Shown: one piece after another, positions 6,759-7,399 of the stretch | Layout of the letters: every line of letters starts with the position of its first letter | Position numbering within the stretch: position 1 is the stretch's first letter | NCBI GenBank assembly: GCA_002701625.1 | Contig: NZWK01000009.1 | Location: 44,827-52,225, forward strand | From: Chloroflexota bacterium | Lineage (GTDB): Bacteria > Chloroflexota > Dehalococcoidia > UBA2979 | DNA: 7,399 nucleotides | Direction: 5' to 3' | Program-made: the position numbers and the translations under genes | Notes under the pieces: model-generated | Seen by the model: only the letters and a program-made list of their open reading frames with translations | What the model was told of the DNA's origin: nothing | Databases searched by the model: none

Positions 6759-7399
6759 ATGGAAATAGCATTAGTAACAGGATCTAGCACAGGAATAGGC
6801 CAGTCGACTGCTTTGCATTTAGCGCGCAGTGGATTCCATGTATTCGCAACTATGCGAAACCCAGAGGCCGGGGTGGATTTGCTTACCGCCGCATCTGATG
6901 AAGGTCTTGAAATTACAGTGTTGCCATTAGACGTAAATGATGCGGAATCATGTAATTCCTGTGTGGCGGAAGTTATTTCGCAAGCTGGTCAAATTGATGT
7001 GCTGGTTAATAATGCGGGTATTGGTGGTGGTGGCGCAGTGGAAGAGACCCCAATAGAAGTTTTTCGTGATCTTTTCGAAACTAATGTTTTTGGCGCTTTG
7101 CAGATGATGCAATTGGTACTACCCGGAATGCGTGAACGAAAGCACGGAACAATCGTTAACGTAACATCTGTCGCGGGCCGTGTTGCATCGCCGAGTATGG
7201 GTGCGTACGTAGGCAGTAAATTTGCTCTTGACTCGATTACGGAAGTGCTTGCTGCTGAAGTGTATCGATTTGATGTGCGTGTAGCGCTTATTGAACCAGG
7301 CGTGGTGCTAACTCCAATATTCACCAAGCGAGATGAGCGTGCGACTCCGTCGGGGGAGTCACCGTACAGAGAATTTTCTGAGCGAATTGGCCATCATTT
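6759..7399 (+). CDS. Classical short-chain dehydrogenase/reductase (partial, C-terminus beyond window)
   Basis: 213 codons run from ATG 6759 to the window edge; family members are usually about 250-290 residues, so the C-terminal part is missing. The Rossmann motif TGSSTGIG (7-14) starts almost at the N-terminus. NNAG (84-87), the active-site Asn in ETNVFG (N109), the catalytic Ser137 in VTSVAG, and Tyr150/Lys154 in AYVGSK are all present, followed by EPG (179-181). Arg33 in TMRNP after the second strand suggests NADP(H). The style resembles 17-beta-hydroxysteroid dehydrogenase-like classical SDRs, which interconvert hydroxyl and carbonyl groups. The true substrate is unknown. GGAG (6749-6752, within a G-rich run) lies 6 nt before the start. 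It is a different SDR branch from the gene at 983, so it is not a recent duplicate. Confidence 0.92.
   Translation, partial: MEIALVTGSSTGIGQSTALHLARSGFHVFATMRNPEAGVDLLTAASDEGLEITVLPLDVNDAESCNSCVAEVISQAGQIDVLVNNAGIGGGGAVEETPIEVFRDLFETNVFGALQMMQLVLPGMRERKHGTIVNVTSVAGRVASPSMGAYVGSKFALDSITEVLAAEVYRFDVRVALIEPGVVLTPIFTKRDERATPSGESPYREFSERIGHH

Noticed and set aside
1..7399. CRISPR arrays, tRNA/rRNA genes, insertion sequences, phage or defence genes
   Set aside because: No regularly spaced repeats, clover-leaf signatures, transposase motifs, terminal inverted repeats or defence domains were seen on either strand.

Overview
This looks like bacterial chromosomal DNA: tightly packed genes, Shine-Dalgarno-like sites before most starts, short gaps and standard-code ORFs of moderate GC content. 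There is no rRNA, tRNA, CRISPR array, transposase or phage gene. The gene mix (a luciferase-like flavin oxidoreductase, an amidase, a crotonase, two SDRs and two MFS transporters) fits an environmental heterotroph that degrades varied organic compounds. Such inventories are common in marine SAR202-type Chloroflexota and in Actinobacteria. That placement is a weak inference from gene content, because no phylogenetic marker is present.

Layout: (1) 1-929, minus strand: the first 309 codons of a DHA1-like MFS transporter, cut by the window edge. (2) 930-982: a 53-bp divergent intergenic region. (3) 983-1903, plus: an SDR of the retinol dehydrogenase/TIC32-like type. (4) 1900-2049, minus: a 49-codon ORF with its own Shine-Dalgarno-like site and two hydrophobic stretches, overlapping the SDR tail-to-tail by 4 nt. 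(5) 2141 to the right edge, plus: five co-directional genes with gaps of 30-56 bp. They encode a crotonase-fold acyl-CoA enzyme, an MFS_3-type transporter, an amidase-signature hydrolase, a luciferase-like (LLM) oxidoreductase and a second, classical SDR cut by the right edge.

The five-gene run reads as an operon for taking up or exporting and breaking down an unidentified compound. The LLM enzyme and the SDR would do redox steps, the amidase would hydrolyse a C-N bond, and the crotonase would process a CoA-linked acyl intermediate. The substrate cannot be read from the sequence. The points most worth a second look are the small convergent membrane-protein ORF, the crotonase with both classical hydratase glutamates replaced but an isomerase-type Glu kept, the inverted repeat overlapping the ribosome-binding region of the second transporter, and the enzyme combination itself. 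I see no defence system, mobile element or clearly unprecedented machinery.
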